Shown: in pieces, positions 51,110-59,672 of the stretch | Numbering within the stretch: the stretch's first letter is position 1 | How the letters are laid out: the number at the start of each line of letters is the position of its first letter | NCBI GenBank assembly: GCA_963763575.1 | Contig: CAVXPD010000009.1 | Span: 10,289 to 74,288, forward strand | Length of the DNA stretch: 64,000 nucleotides | Source: Bog-473 sp963763575 | GTDB lineage: Bacteria > Actinomycetota > Acidimicrobiia > Acidimicrobiales > RAAP-2 | Reading direction: 5' to 3' | Notes under the pieces: model-generated | Told to the model about the DNA's origin: nothing | Seen by the model: the letters and a program-made list of their open reading frames with translations, nothing else | The model's database searches: none | Position numbers and translations under genes: made by a program

Positions 51110-51190
51110 ACCGTGGTATCTATGGGCCGGCATGCCGAGGGGAACGACCGACGTGGCTGAATCGACCATGACCCTGCCTCGTTTCGTCGC

Positions 51191-51697
51191 TTGACAAAGC
51201 GGACCCGAGGTTCGGCCGCCAGGACTCGTCTTCTGGCCCTCCTGGCGCTCTCGGGCGTTCTCGTTTCGGCCTGCGGCGCGGCGCCCCCGAATTCAGCGGA
51301 CGGCGGGTCCCAGAAGCCCGTGAGGCAGACCGTCGTCTACTCGGCGACGGGAGCAGGCCTCAAGATCCCGATCGCCGCGCGCATCACCTACGCGACGCTG
51401 CAGGCTGGCGGCGCACCCGCCGGCGAGACGGGCGTGCTCCAGAACGTCGCCCTGCCGTGGAGCAAGACGATCGTCGAATCGGTTCGCCCGAACGCCCGCA
51501 CCGGACTCTGGCCGTACTACTACCTCGACGTCCACAACGGGCCGAAGGTGTTTTCGTATGTCACCTGCACCATCAGCGTCGACGGCAAGATCGTGAGCAC
51601 GGAGAAGCAATTCGGTGGCAACTACACCGCGTCCTGCGGGGCGCCTTCGCATACGACTGCGCCCATCTTCCCGTCCCGACCGCCGGTGCCGTCATGA
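51191..51697 (+). CDS. MmpS-like lipoprotein
   Basis: The 168-residue product starts at TTG, the only start after an in-frame stop. It has a signal peptide and lipobox (LLALLALSGVLVSACG, Cys in LVSAC), and then VVYSATGAG...ITYATLQAGG...LQNVALPWSKTIVESVRPNA...FSYVTCTISVDGKIVSTEKQFGGNYTASC. The ALPWSKT strand and the closing VTCTIxVDG...Ser/Cys beta pattern are those of MmpS proteins, which partner MmpL lipid exporters in mycobacteria. No mmpL gene is in the window. The lipid anchor is unlike classic MmpS, which is membrane-spanning. Confidence 0.65.
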   Translation: MTKRTRGSAARTRLLALLALSGVLVSACGAAPPNSADGGSQKPVRQTVVYSATGAGLKIPIAARITYATLQAGGAPAGETGVLQNVALPWSKTIVESVRPNARTGLWPYYYLDVHNGPKVFSYVTCTISVDGKIVSTEKQFGGNYTASCGAPSHTTAPIFPSRPPVPS

Positions 51698-51710
51698 CGG
51701 GCTGTGAGAT

Positions 51711-51938
51711 CTAGTGGCCCGCGGCCTTGAACAGTTCCCCTAACAGCTCAGCGACCTCCTTGTTCAGGTTCTGGACCTGAGCGTGCAAGCCGTTGATCTC
51801 GGTCCGCAGGTGGTTGATCTCGTAGCCCGCCAGGGCAAACCCGACGACGACGACGATCGAAATCACGATCACCGCATACCAGACCGGGCGATTCGCGTAC
51901 CCCCGACGATTCGCGTACCCCCGACGTTGCTGCGCCAT
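51711..51938 (-). CDS. Small membrane protein with coiled-coil tail
   Basis: From the ATG at 51938, with AGGGGTGAG just upstream, the 75-residue protein has a basic N terminus containing a duplicated GYANR motif, one membrane helix (VWYAVIVISIVVVVGFALAGYEI) and a C-terminal coiled coil (INHLRTEINGLHAQVQNLNKEVAELLGELF). It converges with the MmpS-like gene, with 13 bases between. The longer upstream frame lacks protein character. No family is recognised. Proteins of this shape often scaffold or partner other envelope proteins. Confidence 0.7.
   Translation of the reverse strand: MAQQRRGYANRRGYANRPVWYAVIVISIVVVVGFALAGYEINHLRTEINGLHAQVQNLNKEVAELLGELFKAAGH
51889..51924. repeat. 18-base tandem duplication within a small gene
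   Basis: Two perfect adjacent copies of an 18-base unit (CGATTCGCGTACCCCCGA) encode the doubled GYANRR motif in the N-terminal tail of the small membrane protein. Identity at every base suggests a recent slip duplication. Confidence 0.95.
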
Positions 51939-52631
51939 CTCACCCCTCCCAGGAACTGATCGGGGGAGATTAACCGGTGTCGAGGACCCAAGTGGACCGG
52001 GCTTCGATGGGTCGCTGCCCTCACGCGGACGTGTCGGCGCAAGAGTCGACCGGAAGCTTCGTCGGCGCTCGAACATTTCCATCCGTCACCCCATGAGGTC
52101 AGGGCGAATTGCCGCTCCAGTCGGCACGACGTCGCACATGAAACCGATCGCAACGAGAAGTTCGCGCCTTGGCCGGGTGGACCCAAGGCAGTTCGTGGGG
52201 TCACTGCGCCCGTGATCGGTTATTCCGAACGAAAGGGCCGACCAGGATCGAACCGGTAGCATCAGAATCGGAACGCGCCCAAGACCGTCGACAGGATGAT
52301 TCGCGCGTTCGTACCTCCACGTCAAAGGTGATTTGCACGACATCCCCGTAGCGGCGGGAGGCGCTCGGGGTGTCGTCGACTCTGTGCCCCCCCTTTCCGG
52401 CAGGTCAGGGTTAGGCGATATGCAGACGGGCATGGTCTCTGCTTGAATTGGTGATGGCATGATCTAGTCGTCATGTCCTCCAACCGGGGTCGTGGCTCAC
52501 AGAACGGAGTTGACGACTCGTCAAGTGCCGAGCAGGTCGTCACAACCCGTCAACCAATTTTTGTGCACGGGAAGAAGTCGTGAGAAGGCCGAGTCCGAGC
52601 GAGCCGACAGAAACGATCGATGTGATGTGAA
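51939..52631. other. Gene-poor stretch of about 690 bases
   Basis: Between the small membrane protein and the Thr-rich secreted protein no frame has convincing protein composition. A tRNA-like T-arm remnant (52241-52257, minus strand) is present without the rest of a tRNA. The base composition looks less coding-biased than its neighbours. It may hold decayed sequence; regulatory elements for both flanks are possible. Confidence 0.55.
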
Positions 52632-53588
52632 ATGAACATCCAACGTCTGAAAAACGGAATCGGGGCTGCCTCCGTCGTAGGCATTGTGGCGCTTCTCGTG
52701 TCGGTCGCCCTCGAACCTGATAAGCCGCCGAGCACCCCCAGCCCCGTCTTGGCAAGCGGATATGTCCCGCAAATACCGAGTGACGCCAGTCCGCCCTCCC
52801 TCGCGTCTCCGTCAGTCGGCGCACCAACGTCGACGTCTGAGTCACCGCAGAGCGCCTCATCGACTTCCAACACAGGCAGAACGCGGCAGCCGAACACCGT
52901 CGGCACGGCGCCAACGACCACCGTGCCCACGCGGACATCGCCGTCGGTAGCGGCATCGACCACCACCCAGCCAGCTCTGTTAGGTGCAACGCCGCCGCAG
53001 AGCACAGTGAACGGTCCCGTGGGATCAGGCCCGTCCGCCCCGCCAACGACGACGACCACCACGACGCCCACCAGAGACGTCAGGGGCACCGCAGTCACTC
53101 TCGGTTCTGGGAGTTTCATCGCCGGCACCCAGGTGATGTCGGGTCTCTACGACGTGACGACGGAACCAGGTCAGATCGGCACGTTCATCGTCACCGGTGC
53201 GGACTCCTACAACGAGACTCTTGACGCGTCGGGCACCCGGGGAGTACCCAAGGTCCGAGTCCAGATATCGACTGGTGACCGGATTCGGATTACGGGCCTT
53301 TCTGAGGTCGTCTTCACCCCGGTGTCCACACCGTTCGTGACGACGCAGAGTGCTGTCGATCTCTACGCGGGAACCTGGACGGTCGGACAGGACCTGGGGC
53401 CAGGTAGGTATGTCGCCACGCCCGGTACCGGGCAGAGCGGCAGATTCGTCATCGGGGCAGAGGGCGTCAATGTGGTCCTGGGCGGCGGTCCGAGTGCCGG
53501 CGGAGTGCCCAATGTGACCTTCAGTGTCAAAGGCGGGGATGTCATCGACATCTCTGGACTCGGACAGGTGGCGCTCACACCGTCTTGA
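52632..53588 (+). CDS. Secreted Thr/Ser/Pro-rich protein with two repeated beta domains
   Basis: The 318-residue product opens with a signal-like helix (IGAASVVGIVALLVSVALEP), then about 120 residues of Thr/Ser/Pro-rich linker, and ends with two related domains of about 70 residues. Both follow the order ...(G)SFIAGTQVMSGLYDVTTEPGQIGTFIVTG and LYAGTWTVGQDLGPGRYVATPGTGQSGRFVIG, each closing with (V/I)xIxTGDxIxIxGLxxVxFTP. The repeated GLG-PGxY pattern suggests beta-sandwich surface modules. It looks like a wall-associated protein; family unknown. It starts at the ATG 52632 with a weak upstream AG-rich site. Confidence 0.75.
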   Translation: MNIQRLKNGIGAASVVGIVALLVSVALEPDKPPSTPSPVLASGYVPQIPSDASPPSLASPSVGAPTSTSESPQSASSTSNTGRTRQPNTVGTAPTTTVPTRTSPSVAASTTTQPALLGATPPQSTVNGPVGSGPSAPPTTTTTTTPTRDVRGTAVTLGSGSFIAGTQVMSGLYDVTTEPGQIGTFIVTGADSYNETLDASGTRGVPKVRVQISTGDRIRITGLSEVVFTPVSTPFVTTQSAVDLYAGTWTVGQDLGPGRYVATPGTGQSGRFVIGAEGVNVVLGGGPSAGGVPNVTFSVKGGDVIDISGLGQVALTPS

Positions 53589-53771
53589 CCCGGGCGCTCG
53601 ACACGACGCGACGCCCAACGAAGCAAGGTCGAAAAGGCGGTCGAAAGGCAGCCGGCCGGGTCGAACCGGCGTCATCAGCAGGAAGGGACGCCAGTACGGA
53701 TTCGCACGAACCGGAGTAGACGCAGGGTGAAACCCCGGTGAAGCAGGGTCACTTTGTGCAAACATCCGTCC

Positions 53772-55352
53772 ATGGGAGACACTCGCAGATACACCAGACG
53801 GCAGGTTCTGGCCGGGGGACTTGGCGCCGCCGCCGCGGTCTCGCTGGCGAGGATCGCACATGTTCAAGCTGCCGGCGCCGAAACGGTGCGCCAGGCCGCC
53901 GCCATCAAACCTGCCGGACGCGACTTCGACGCCATAAAGCACGTGGTCTTCCTCATGCAGGAGAACCGCTCCTTCGACCACTACTTCGGCAAGCTCGGGG
54001 GGGTGGCCGGTTTCGAGGACCACCACAACCGGGCCGCCTTCACTCAGGCGTGGCCCGGCGGCAGCCAGCCCGATCTCCTACCTTTCCACATGAACACCAG
54101 GACGCACGACGCCGAGTGCACCTACGACCTCAATCACTCCTGGCCCGCCGAGCACGCGTCGTGGAACAACGGTGCGATGGACGCCTTTGTGTCGACCCAC
54201 ACCTCGAGCGACAACGAAGGTGCGCTCGGCGTCAACACCATGGGCTACTACAGGGAGCACGACATCCCCTTCTACCACGAGCTGGTTGAGCACTTCACCA
54301 TCTGTGACCAGTACTTCTGCTCGGTGCTCGGTCCGACCCACCCCAACCGCTTGATGCAGATGACCGGGAGCATCGATCCGGCAGGCGTGGCCGGGGGGCC
54401 CATCATCGTGACGAACTCGGACCAGACCAGCAACCAGTTCACCTGCTCGTGGCGGACGATGCCGGAAGTCCTGCAGTCCGACGGAATCTCCTGGAAGTGC
54501 TACAACCCGTACGGCCCCCTCTACCAGCCCGGGTCGAGTGCCTTCGTCAACAAGAACGTGCTCCTGTACTTCAAGCAGTACTCCGACGCGACCTCCGCGC
54601 TTTACCAGAACGCCTTCAGTTACTACGGGCCGAACGTGAATGGTGGTCTGACGGCGTCAGGTGGCCCCAACGACTTTGCGTCCGACGTCGCCAACAACAC
54701 GCTTCCCCAGGTGTCCTGGATCCTCTCTCCAGACAGCTACGACGAACACCCACCGGCACCCGCCCAACTCGGTGAGTGGTACACGCAGCAAATTCTCAAC
54801 ACGCTTCTGTCCAACCCGGCCGTGTGGGCCAGCACCGTGTTGTTCATCATGTACGACGAGAACGACGGCTTCTTCGACCACGTGCCGCCTCCGACCTCCC
54901 CCGCAGGCACCGAGGGCGAGTATTTGACGGTCGACCCGCTCCCGTCATCCGCAAACGGGATCGCTGGTCCCCTCGGGCTGGGCGTCCGGGTGCCGATGAT
55001 GGTCGTGTCGCCCTTCTCAGTTGGGGGATGGGTGTGCTCAGACACCTTCGACCACACGTCCCAGCTGTTGTTCCTGGAGACTCTTTTTGGGGTGAAAGTC
55101 CCCAACGTCTCGAGCTGGCGGCGCTCGACCGTCGGCGATCTCACGACCACGCTGCCGGTCCTCGAATCGCCCGTGACGAAAGCGCCGGTGTTCATCGAGG
55201 TGTCGGACAACGAGGCGGTGCCACCGATCAGCACCGAATGCAACGCCGAGCAGATCCTCGAGCTCAACCCGACGACAGCGCCATATCCGATCCCCACGCA
55301 TCAGCACATCCCCTTCCAGGCGCCCTCGAGACTCAAGCCCACGCCGAGCTGA
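53772..55352 (+). CDS. Tat-exported phospholipase C/phosphoesterase-family protein
   Basis: The 526-residue protein starts at the ATG of MGDTRRYTRRQVLAGGLGAAAAVS, a twin-arginine signal. The mature part has the phosphoesterase family markers KHVVFLMQENRSFDHYFGKLGG (catalytic Glu-Asn-Arg-Ser-Phe-Asp-His), HDAECTYDLNHSWPAEHASWNNG, LMIYDENDGFFDHVPPP (here FIMYDENDGFFDHVPPP) and VPMMVVSPFSVGGWVCSDTFDHTSQLLFLE. It should hydrolyse phosphodiesters of phospholipids (PlcC/AcpA-type) outside the membrane. A GTG at 53754 would add six residues. A small hairpin follows at 55374-55389. Confidence 0.93.
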   Translation: MGDTRRYTRRQVLAGGLGAAAAVSLARIAHVQAAGAETVRQAAAIKPAGRDFDAIKHVVFLMQENRSFDHYFGKLGGVAGFEDHHNRAAFTQAWPGGSQPDLLPFHMNTRTHDAECTYDLNHSWPAEHASWNNGAMDAFVSTHTSSDNEGALGVNTMGYYREHDIPFYHELVEHFTICDQYFCSVLGPTHPNRLMQMTGSIDPAGVAGGPIIVTNSDQTSNQFTCSWRTMPEVLQSDGISWKCYNPYGPLYQPGSSAFVNKNVLLYFKQYSDATSALYQNAFSYYGPNVNGGLTASGGPNDFASDVANNTLPQVSWILSPDSYDEHPPAPAQLGEWYTQQILNTLLSNPAVWASTVLFIMYDENDGFFDHVPPPTSPAGTEGEYLTVDPLPSSANGIAGPLGLGVRVPMMVVSPFSVGGWVCSDTFDHTSQLLFLETLFGVKVPNVSSWRRSTVGDLTTTLPVLESPVTKAPVFIEVSDNEAVPPISTECNAEQILELNPTTAPYPIPTHQHIPFQAPSRLKPTPS

Positions 55353-55734
55353 CGATCGGCGGACGGAGGCGGCCCTCCGGCTGGGACCTCGCTCGAGGAT
55401 TTGGGTCGTCTGGAGACGAGGGACTCGCTGATGCATTGCGCATCTCGCCCCTCTGCCAGCGCCGGTCCAGTTCCCCGACACCGGGCCGCTCAAAGCGTAA
55501 ATAAGAGGGCCTCCCCGGCGCATCGAGTGATTGCCTAATGGCGCAGAAAGATCAGGTCACTTTGAAGAAGCGACAACAAAGAGGTTTCGCAACACTCTGG
55601 CCGTCAAGGAGCTGACTGAGTTGGCTGTCCGACCGTCGCTCTTCGCGAGTGTCGCTGACCCGGTGTCATTGTTCTGAGATATCACGCCAGAAGGGCGCAT
55701 ATTGTGCCGGGTCTTGCCGGGGACTCGCGCCCAG
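55353..55734. other. Intergenic stretch without a supported gene
   Basis: No frame in this 382-base gap between the phosphoesterase and the convergent GNAT gene looks coding. A 6-bp hairpin (CGGAGG/CCTCCG) at 55374-55389, 22 bases after the phosphoesterase stop, is a weak terminator candidate. The rest appears featureless. Confidence 0.5.
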
Positions 55735-56232
55735 TCAGGTGACTTTCAGCGTGTAGATGTTGTCGAGATAACAGTCGACGATTGCCTGCTTCCAGAATCG
55801 GAATCCGAGTTTGTGAGCGACGTTCTGAGAGGCGTGGTTTCTCGGGTCGATGAAGGCGAGCATCTCACCGCGGAAGGTCTCAGCGGCTCGGACGAGCACC
55901 GCCTGGCTGGCTTCGGTGGCGTAGCCGCGCCCACGCGCTTCGGCGACGAGCCGATATCCGAATTCAAGCCGGTTTCGACCCTCGAACTCATGCCAGCTGG
56001 CGCCCGAGTAGCCAATGATCGTGCCCGTGGCTCGCTCGATCACCGGCTGCTTGGCGAAAGGCAGTTCCTCGGCTCGGACCAACATCTTGTCGAAGCGACG
56101 GTTGGCCCCTGCTACGCCTTGGACCCCGCTTGAAAAGACCATGAAACCTTCGTCATGAAAGAGTTCGACAAACCGCTTGCGGTCATTTTCGACCGGCAGA
56201 CGGACTTCCAATCTCGATGTGAGCATCATCAT
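55735..56232 (-). CDS. GNAT acetyltransferase (RimJ/RimL-like)
   Basis: The 165-residue protein starts MMMLTSRLEVRLPVENDRKRFVELF and shows the GNAT order with PVIERATGTIIGYSGASWHEF, the FGYRLVAEARGRGYATEASQAVLVRAAE acetyl-CoA loop (RGRGYA) and IDPRNHASQNVAHKLGFRFWKQAI. It acetylates an unknown amine. The stretch between it and the plus-strand frameshifted gene at 56358 has no gene. The family assignment is strong. Confidence 0.9.
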   Translation of the reverse strand: MMMLTSRLEVRLPVENDRKRFVELFHDEGFMVFSSGVQGVAGANRRFDKMLVRAEELPFAKQPVIERATGTIIGYSGASWHEFEGRNRLEFGYRLVAEARGRGYATEASQAVLVRAAETFRGEMLAFIDPRNHASQNVAHKLGFRFWKQAIVDCYLDNIYTLKVT

Positions 56233-56357
56233 TGACGTGTAACTGTAAGAACCCAGCCCCTCGAACCTGCCATAAGGCGCCGGACGACGTCAGGCTTTCT
56301 AGGTCACAGATCCGACTGGGGCAGCACTCTGGCTGGGCCCGTCGATAGCCTTGGAGC

Positions 56358-56810
56358 GTGGCTGAGCGGCCCACCATCACCGGGTTCCAATTCCGAGAAG
56401 AACCTCTCGCCTCCGAACTCGATCTGGCCAACCGCCTCGGAGAACCAGTGTGGGTGCCCGCACAATGGCCCGTGGACCTCAACCGTCCTGACTACCTGTT
56501 GATGCTTCATCCAACTGGTCAGGACGCCCATGACCTTCGCTCTCACTACCAACTCGTTCGATGACAGATGGTCGCGTATTGGTGGTGTCCGGTCACAGGC
56601 GGCAGCCGGGGAAGCTGGAAAGCGGTCTGGTTCTATTGGAAAGAGAACGGTTAGAGCGGTTCGAGACACTTGACCAGAGCGGCTGGCCAGCCGCCGCACG
56701 TCGTTGTCCGTGCACCGGTGTGGGACGTCCATCTGATGGACTCGGTCACCCCGGACCTAGCTCTTTGTGTCGCGAGAAATCTCGTACAGGTGAGTGTGAC
56801 CGACCACTAA
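56358..56810 (+). pseudogene. Broken conserved-hypothetical gene beside the insertion sequence
   Basis: The frame from GTG 56358 reads VAERPTITGFQFREEPLASELDLANRLGEPVWVPAQWPVDLNRPDYLLMLHPTG..., then meets a stop at 56562-56564. A protein-like continuation lies in another frame from 56561 (TDGRVLVVSGHRRQPGKLESGLVLLERERLERF), and the end returns to the first frame (QPPHVVVRAPVWDVHLMDSVTPDLALCVARNLVQVSVTDH, stop 56808-56810). So two compensating indels, or an error-prone sequence, break the gene. The stop codon touches the target duplication of the IS. Family unknown. Confidence 0.55.
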
Positions 56811-58423
56811 CTACTCAAATGCACCGATAGAGGGCCGATAGGGCAGCCGCGCATCCGCGGAAAATGCCCCCTGGTCCAGGAAAATGGGGCTGTTCGAAGG
56901 TCCCGTTCCCTGGCACAGGAGGCATCTCTGAGATGAGCATACGCGTCGGCACCACGTCGCGGGCGATTACCTCCTATGGCGGAGCCGAGTTGTTGCGAGA
57001 GACGGCCCGAGCGGTTGGTCTCGACGATGCGGTGGGCCACTGCGTGCACCTCAAGACGCGTGCTCGTGGTCTGTCCGAATCAGAGTTCGTCGTGTCAATG
57101 GCCGAGTCGATCGCACTGGGCGCGCGCTGTCTCGACGACCTGGCGGTGACCCGGGCCGATGCCGCCCAGGCCATGCTGCGCGGCCATCGGGTCCCGGCCC
57201 CTCAGACGGCGGGCACCTGGTTGCGCCGCTTCACCTTGGGCCACATCGGCCAGTTGAACAAGGCGCTCGAGACCGTCCAGCGCAACGCCCTGGGTGCCTC
57301 GGGAGCGACCGAGGTGACACTGGACTTCGACTCCACCTACGTCTTCAGCCGTTCGACCAGGCGTCAAGGAGTCGATCGCACCTACAAGCGCGGCTATGCG
57401 CTCCACCCGTTGCTGTGCTTCGAGGCGTCCTCGGGCGTGGCCATCCACGCCCGGCTCCGGCGGGGCAAGGCGGGGCCCTCGAGCGGGATCGCCACCTTCG
57501 TGGCCGAGACGTTACGCCGGGTGCCCGAGGGAGTCACCGTGCGCAGCCGGCTCGACTCGGGGTTCTATTCGAGCGCTCTGTTCGAACAGCTCGAGCGGGC
57601 CGGCGTCACCTACCTGTGCGGCGTCCCCTTGATCGCGGCCCTGCTCGAGATCGCCACGCGAATCGGCCCGGAATGCTGGACTCCTTGCCTCGACAAGGAC
57701 GAGGGCGAGGTGGCCGAGTTCGGCTATCGGATGCGCTATGCCGGCAGCCGATTTCGCCGCTACGTCGTCAAGCGCATCGCTCTCGACGATGGCCAACAGC
57801 TCAGCTTCGACGGCGGGACCCACCGCTACTGGATCTTTGTGACCAACGACCACGACCGCAGCGCCGCCGCGCTCGAGTCCGAGCATCGGCACAAGGCAGA
57901 TGTCGAGTCGGGCAGGCGCGAGCTCAAGTCGAACTTCGGGCTGCACGCCTTCCGCAAGCACGGGTTCATGGCCAACTGGGCCTGGCTACTCCTCGTCTGC
58001 CTCGGCCACAACCTGTGCTTGTGGACCCAACAGCTCGGACGTCTCGGGGCCGGACGAGACGGCGGCGACCTACGGGCCAAGCGACTTCGCTATCGCTATT
58101 TGGCCGTCCCCGCCATGGTGGTCCGCAGCGGTCGGCGCTTCACGCTGCGGCTTCACGCCAGTTATCCCTACCTCGAGCAGTTCAGCGCTGCGCTCAATCG
58201 CCTCGAGGCTCTCCGGGCCCCTCCCGCCTGAACCGAGCGCATCGCGCGTCGGGGCGAACCCCTGGGCTCGCACGCCCTGGCGCGGCTTCACGGAGCCCGT
58301 CCGAACAACCAGCCCCGCTTCGCGGCGTCGGGTATGCCGATGGTCCCTCTTCGACCCCTCTCACCCGCATCAGAACGGGACGAAAGGGCGTCAGCGCCCC
58401 GTTACCGGTGGATTTGAGTAACT
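56809..58423 (+). mobile_element. IS1380-family insertion sequence with target duplication
   Basis: The element spans 56813-58419 (1,607 bases), the usual size for the family, with terminal inverted repeats (56813-56829 and 58403-58419) that agree at 15 of 17 positions: ACTCAAATGCACCGATA against ACTCAAATCCACCGGTA. It is flanked by a 4-base direct repeat AACT (56809-56812 and 58420-58423), as expected for target-site duplication. It carries one intact transposase gene, so it may still be active. Confidence 0.9.
56933..58231 (+). CDS. IS1380-family transposase
   Basis: The 432-residue DDE transposase starts at the ATG at 56933, preceded by AGGAGGCAT a few bases upstream. It opens SYGGAELLRETARAVGLDDAV, has the first catalytic Asp in VTLDFDSTYVFSR, the second in RLDSGFYSSALFEQLERAGVTYLCGVPL, and the Glu in HRHKADVESGRRELKSNFGLHAFRKHGF. 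The protein catalyses cut-and-paste transposition of its element. The frame is intact with no internal stop. Codon use is not obviously different from the host. Confidence 0.92.
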   Translation: MSIRVGTTSRAITSYGGAELLRETARAVGLDDAVGHCVHLKTRARGLSESEFVVSMAESIALGARCLDDLAVTRADAAQAMLRGHRVPAPQTAGTWLRRFTLGHIGQLNKALETVQRNALGASGATEVTLDFDSTYVFSRSTRRQGVDRTYKRGYALHPLLCFEASSGVAIHARLRRGKAGPSSGIATFVAETLRRVPEGVTVRSRLDSGFYSSALFEQLERAGVTYLCGVPLIAALLEIATRIGPECWTPCLDKDEGEVAEFGYRMRYAGSRFRRYVVKRIALDDGQQLSFDGGTHRYWIFVTNDHDRSAAALESEHRHKADVESGRRELKSNFGLHAFRKHGFMANWAWLLLVCLGHNLCLWTQQLGRLGAGRDGGDLRAKRLRYRYLAVPAMVVRSGRRFTLRLHASYPYLEQFSAALNRLEALRAPPA

Positions 58424-58548
58424 AGCAGCATTTCTTCATGGTTCGGGCGAGAGCGCTATGGGGGCCTGTTGCGCCCGATCCCGGTGTCATTGGTCTGGGA
58501 CGATGTCCTCGGTAGATGGCTGAGTCAGTGCCTTGGCCCAAGTGCCGG

Positions 58549-59487
58549 TCAGCTGAGCGCGGGCACGATGTCCGACCAGATGGCGTCCAGAATGTCGGTA
58601 GTTGGCCCTCGGTAGTGGGCAGTGGTCGTGACGCACGCCTGTTGACGGGGCAGCATGACGCTGAACTGCCCGTAGAGGCCGTCCATTCGCCAGGCGTCGT
58701 CTCGGTGGCATTTCCAGACGTGGCGGCCGTATTGCGCGTTCTCCGGGTGGGTTGCAGCCGCACCGGTAGCGATATATCCGTTGGTGGGCACGCAGTCGGC
58801 GGTCATGAGGGTAACTAGCGTCGCCGGCACCAGCTGCTGGTCGAGGAACCGGCCGTTTTCGAGCAAGGTGCAGCCCAGCCTGGCGACCTCGGCGGTGCGC
58901 AGATGGAGCCCGACAGCGCCGAGCGAGTACCCGAGTGGGCACCGCAGCCACTGTGGGTTTCTAATCGCGAGCGGGGTGAACAGCCGGGGAAGCAGGAAGT
59001 CTCGCAGATCCTGACCTGAGCAGACGTGGATGATGCGGCTGAGCAGGTAGGTGTTCGCGCCCCGATAGGCGAAGGCAGTCCCGGGTGCCGTGCCCAGCGG
59101 TGTCGTGAGGATGTCAACGGCGGCATCTCCAGGATGGTCAGCATCTGGGTCGTCCCAGCGGTAGGTCATCCCGGAGGTCATCGTGAGCAGGTGTCGGATG
59201 GTGATCGCCTCGACACCCGTCGCCGGGGCAGATGTCAGATGCCCAAGGTGAGACAGGATCGAATCGTCTACATCGAGTAGCCCCTCACCCTGAGCGATGG
59301 CGACGGCCACCGAGGCGAAGGTCTTCGAGGCAGAGAATATGTCGCGGCGTATGTCGGCTACCCAGTGGTACTCGACCGGAGGCCGGTTGCCCACGTGTAC
59401 GTGGACGCCTTCAATGGCCAAGCCCTTGTCACCGAGGGCTCGAATCGCCCCCATCAGTTCGCGGCTTGACCTGGGTTCTGAGCCCAT
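58549..59487 (-). CDS. Beta-lactamase-related serine hydrolase
   Basis: The 312-residue product has the class C/D-Ala-D-Ala-peptidase fold: SASKTFASVAVAIAQGEGLLDVDDSILSHLGHL (Ser-x-x-Lys in SASK), ITIRHLLTMTSGMTYRWDD, FAYRGANTYLLSRIIHV (Tyr base, YRG in place of YxN) and GLHLRTAEVARLGCTLLENG. No signal peptide, so a cytosolic esterase-type activity on acyl esters is more likely than drug resistance. It is downstream of the IS and convergent with it. A close relative-like gene lies at 60188-61105. Confidence 0.9.
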   Translation of the reverse strand: MGSEPRSSRELMGAIRALGDKGLAIEGVHVHVGNRPPVEYHWVADIRRDIFSASKTFASVAVAIAQGEGLLDVDDSILSHLGHLTSAPATGVEAITIRHLLTMTSGMTYRWDDPDADHPGDAAVDILTTPLGTAPGTAFAYRGANTYLLSRIIHVCSGQDLRDFLLPRLFTPLAIRNPQWLRCPLGYSLGAVGLHLRTAEVARLGCTLLENGRFLDQQLVPATLVTLMTADCVPTNGYIATGAAATHPENAQYGRHVWKCHRDDAWRMDGLYGQFSVMLPRQQACVTTTAHYRGPTTDILDAIWSDIVPALS

Positions 59488-59672
59488 GATCTACAGACGC
59501 TAGGCATCTAAACCCGCCTGTGCCGCCCTTCAGATAGGGGTTGGTGGCGAAGGACCTCCGCCTGACGACCAAATTCGATCTCCGGGGAAGCGACGAGAGT
59601 AGCCCCAGTCCTGATGTGCGGCGATTGGGACACACCGACAATCAGTCAGCTATCGGCCCAACCCGATCGGAA

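Noticed and set aside
52241..52257. tRNA-like T-arm on the minus strand
   Set aside because: A 5-bp stem with TTCGATC loop is present, but no matching acceptor, D-arm or anticodon arm is found upstream.
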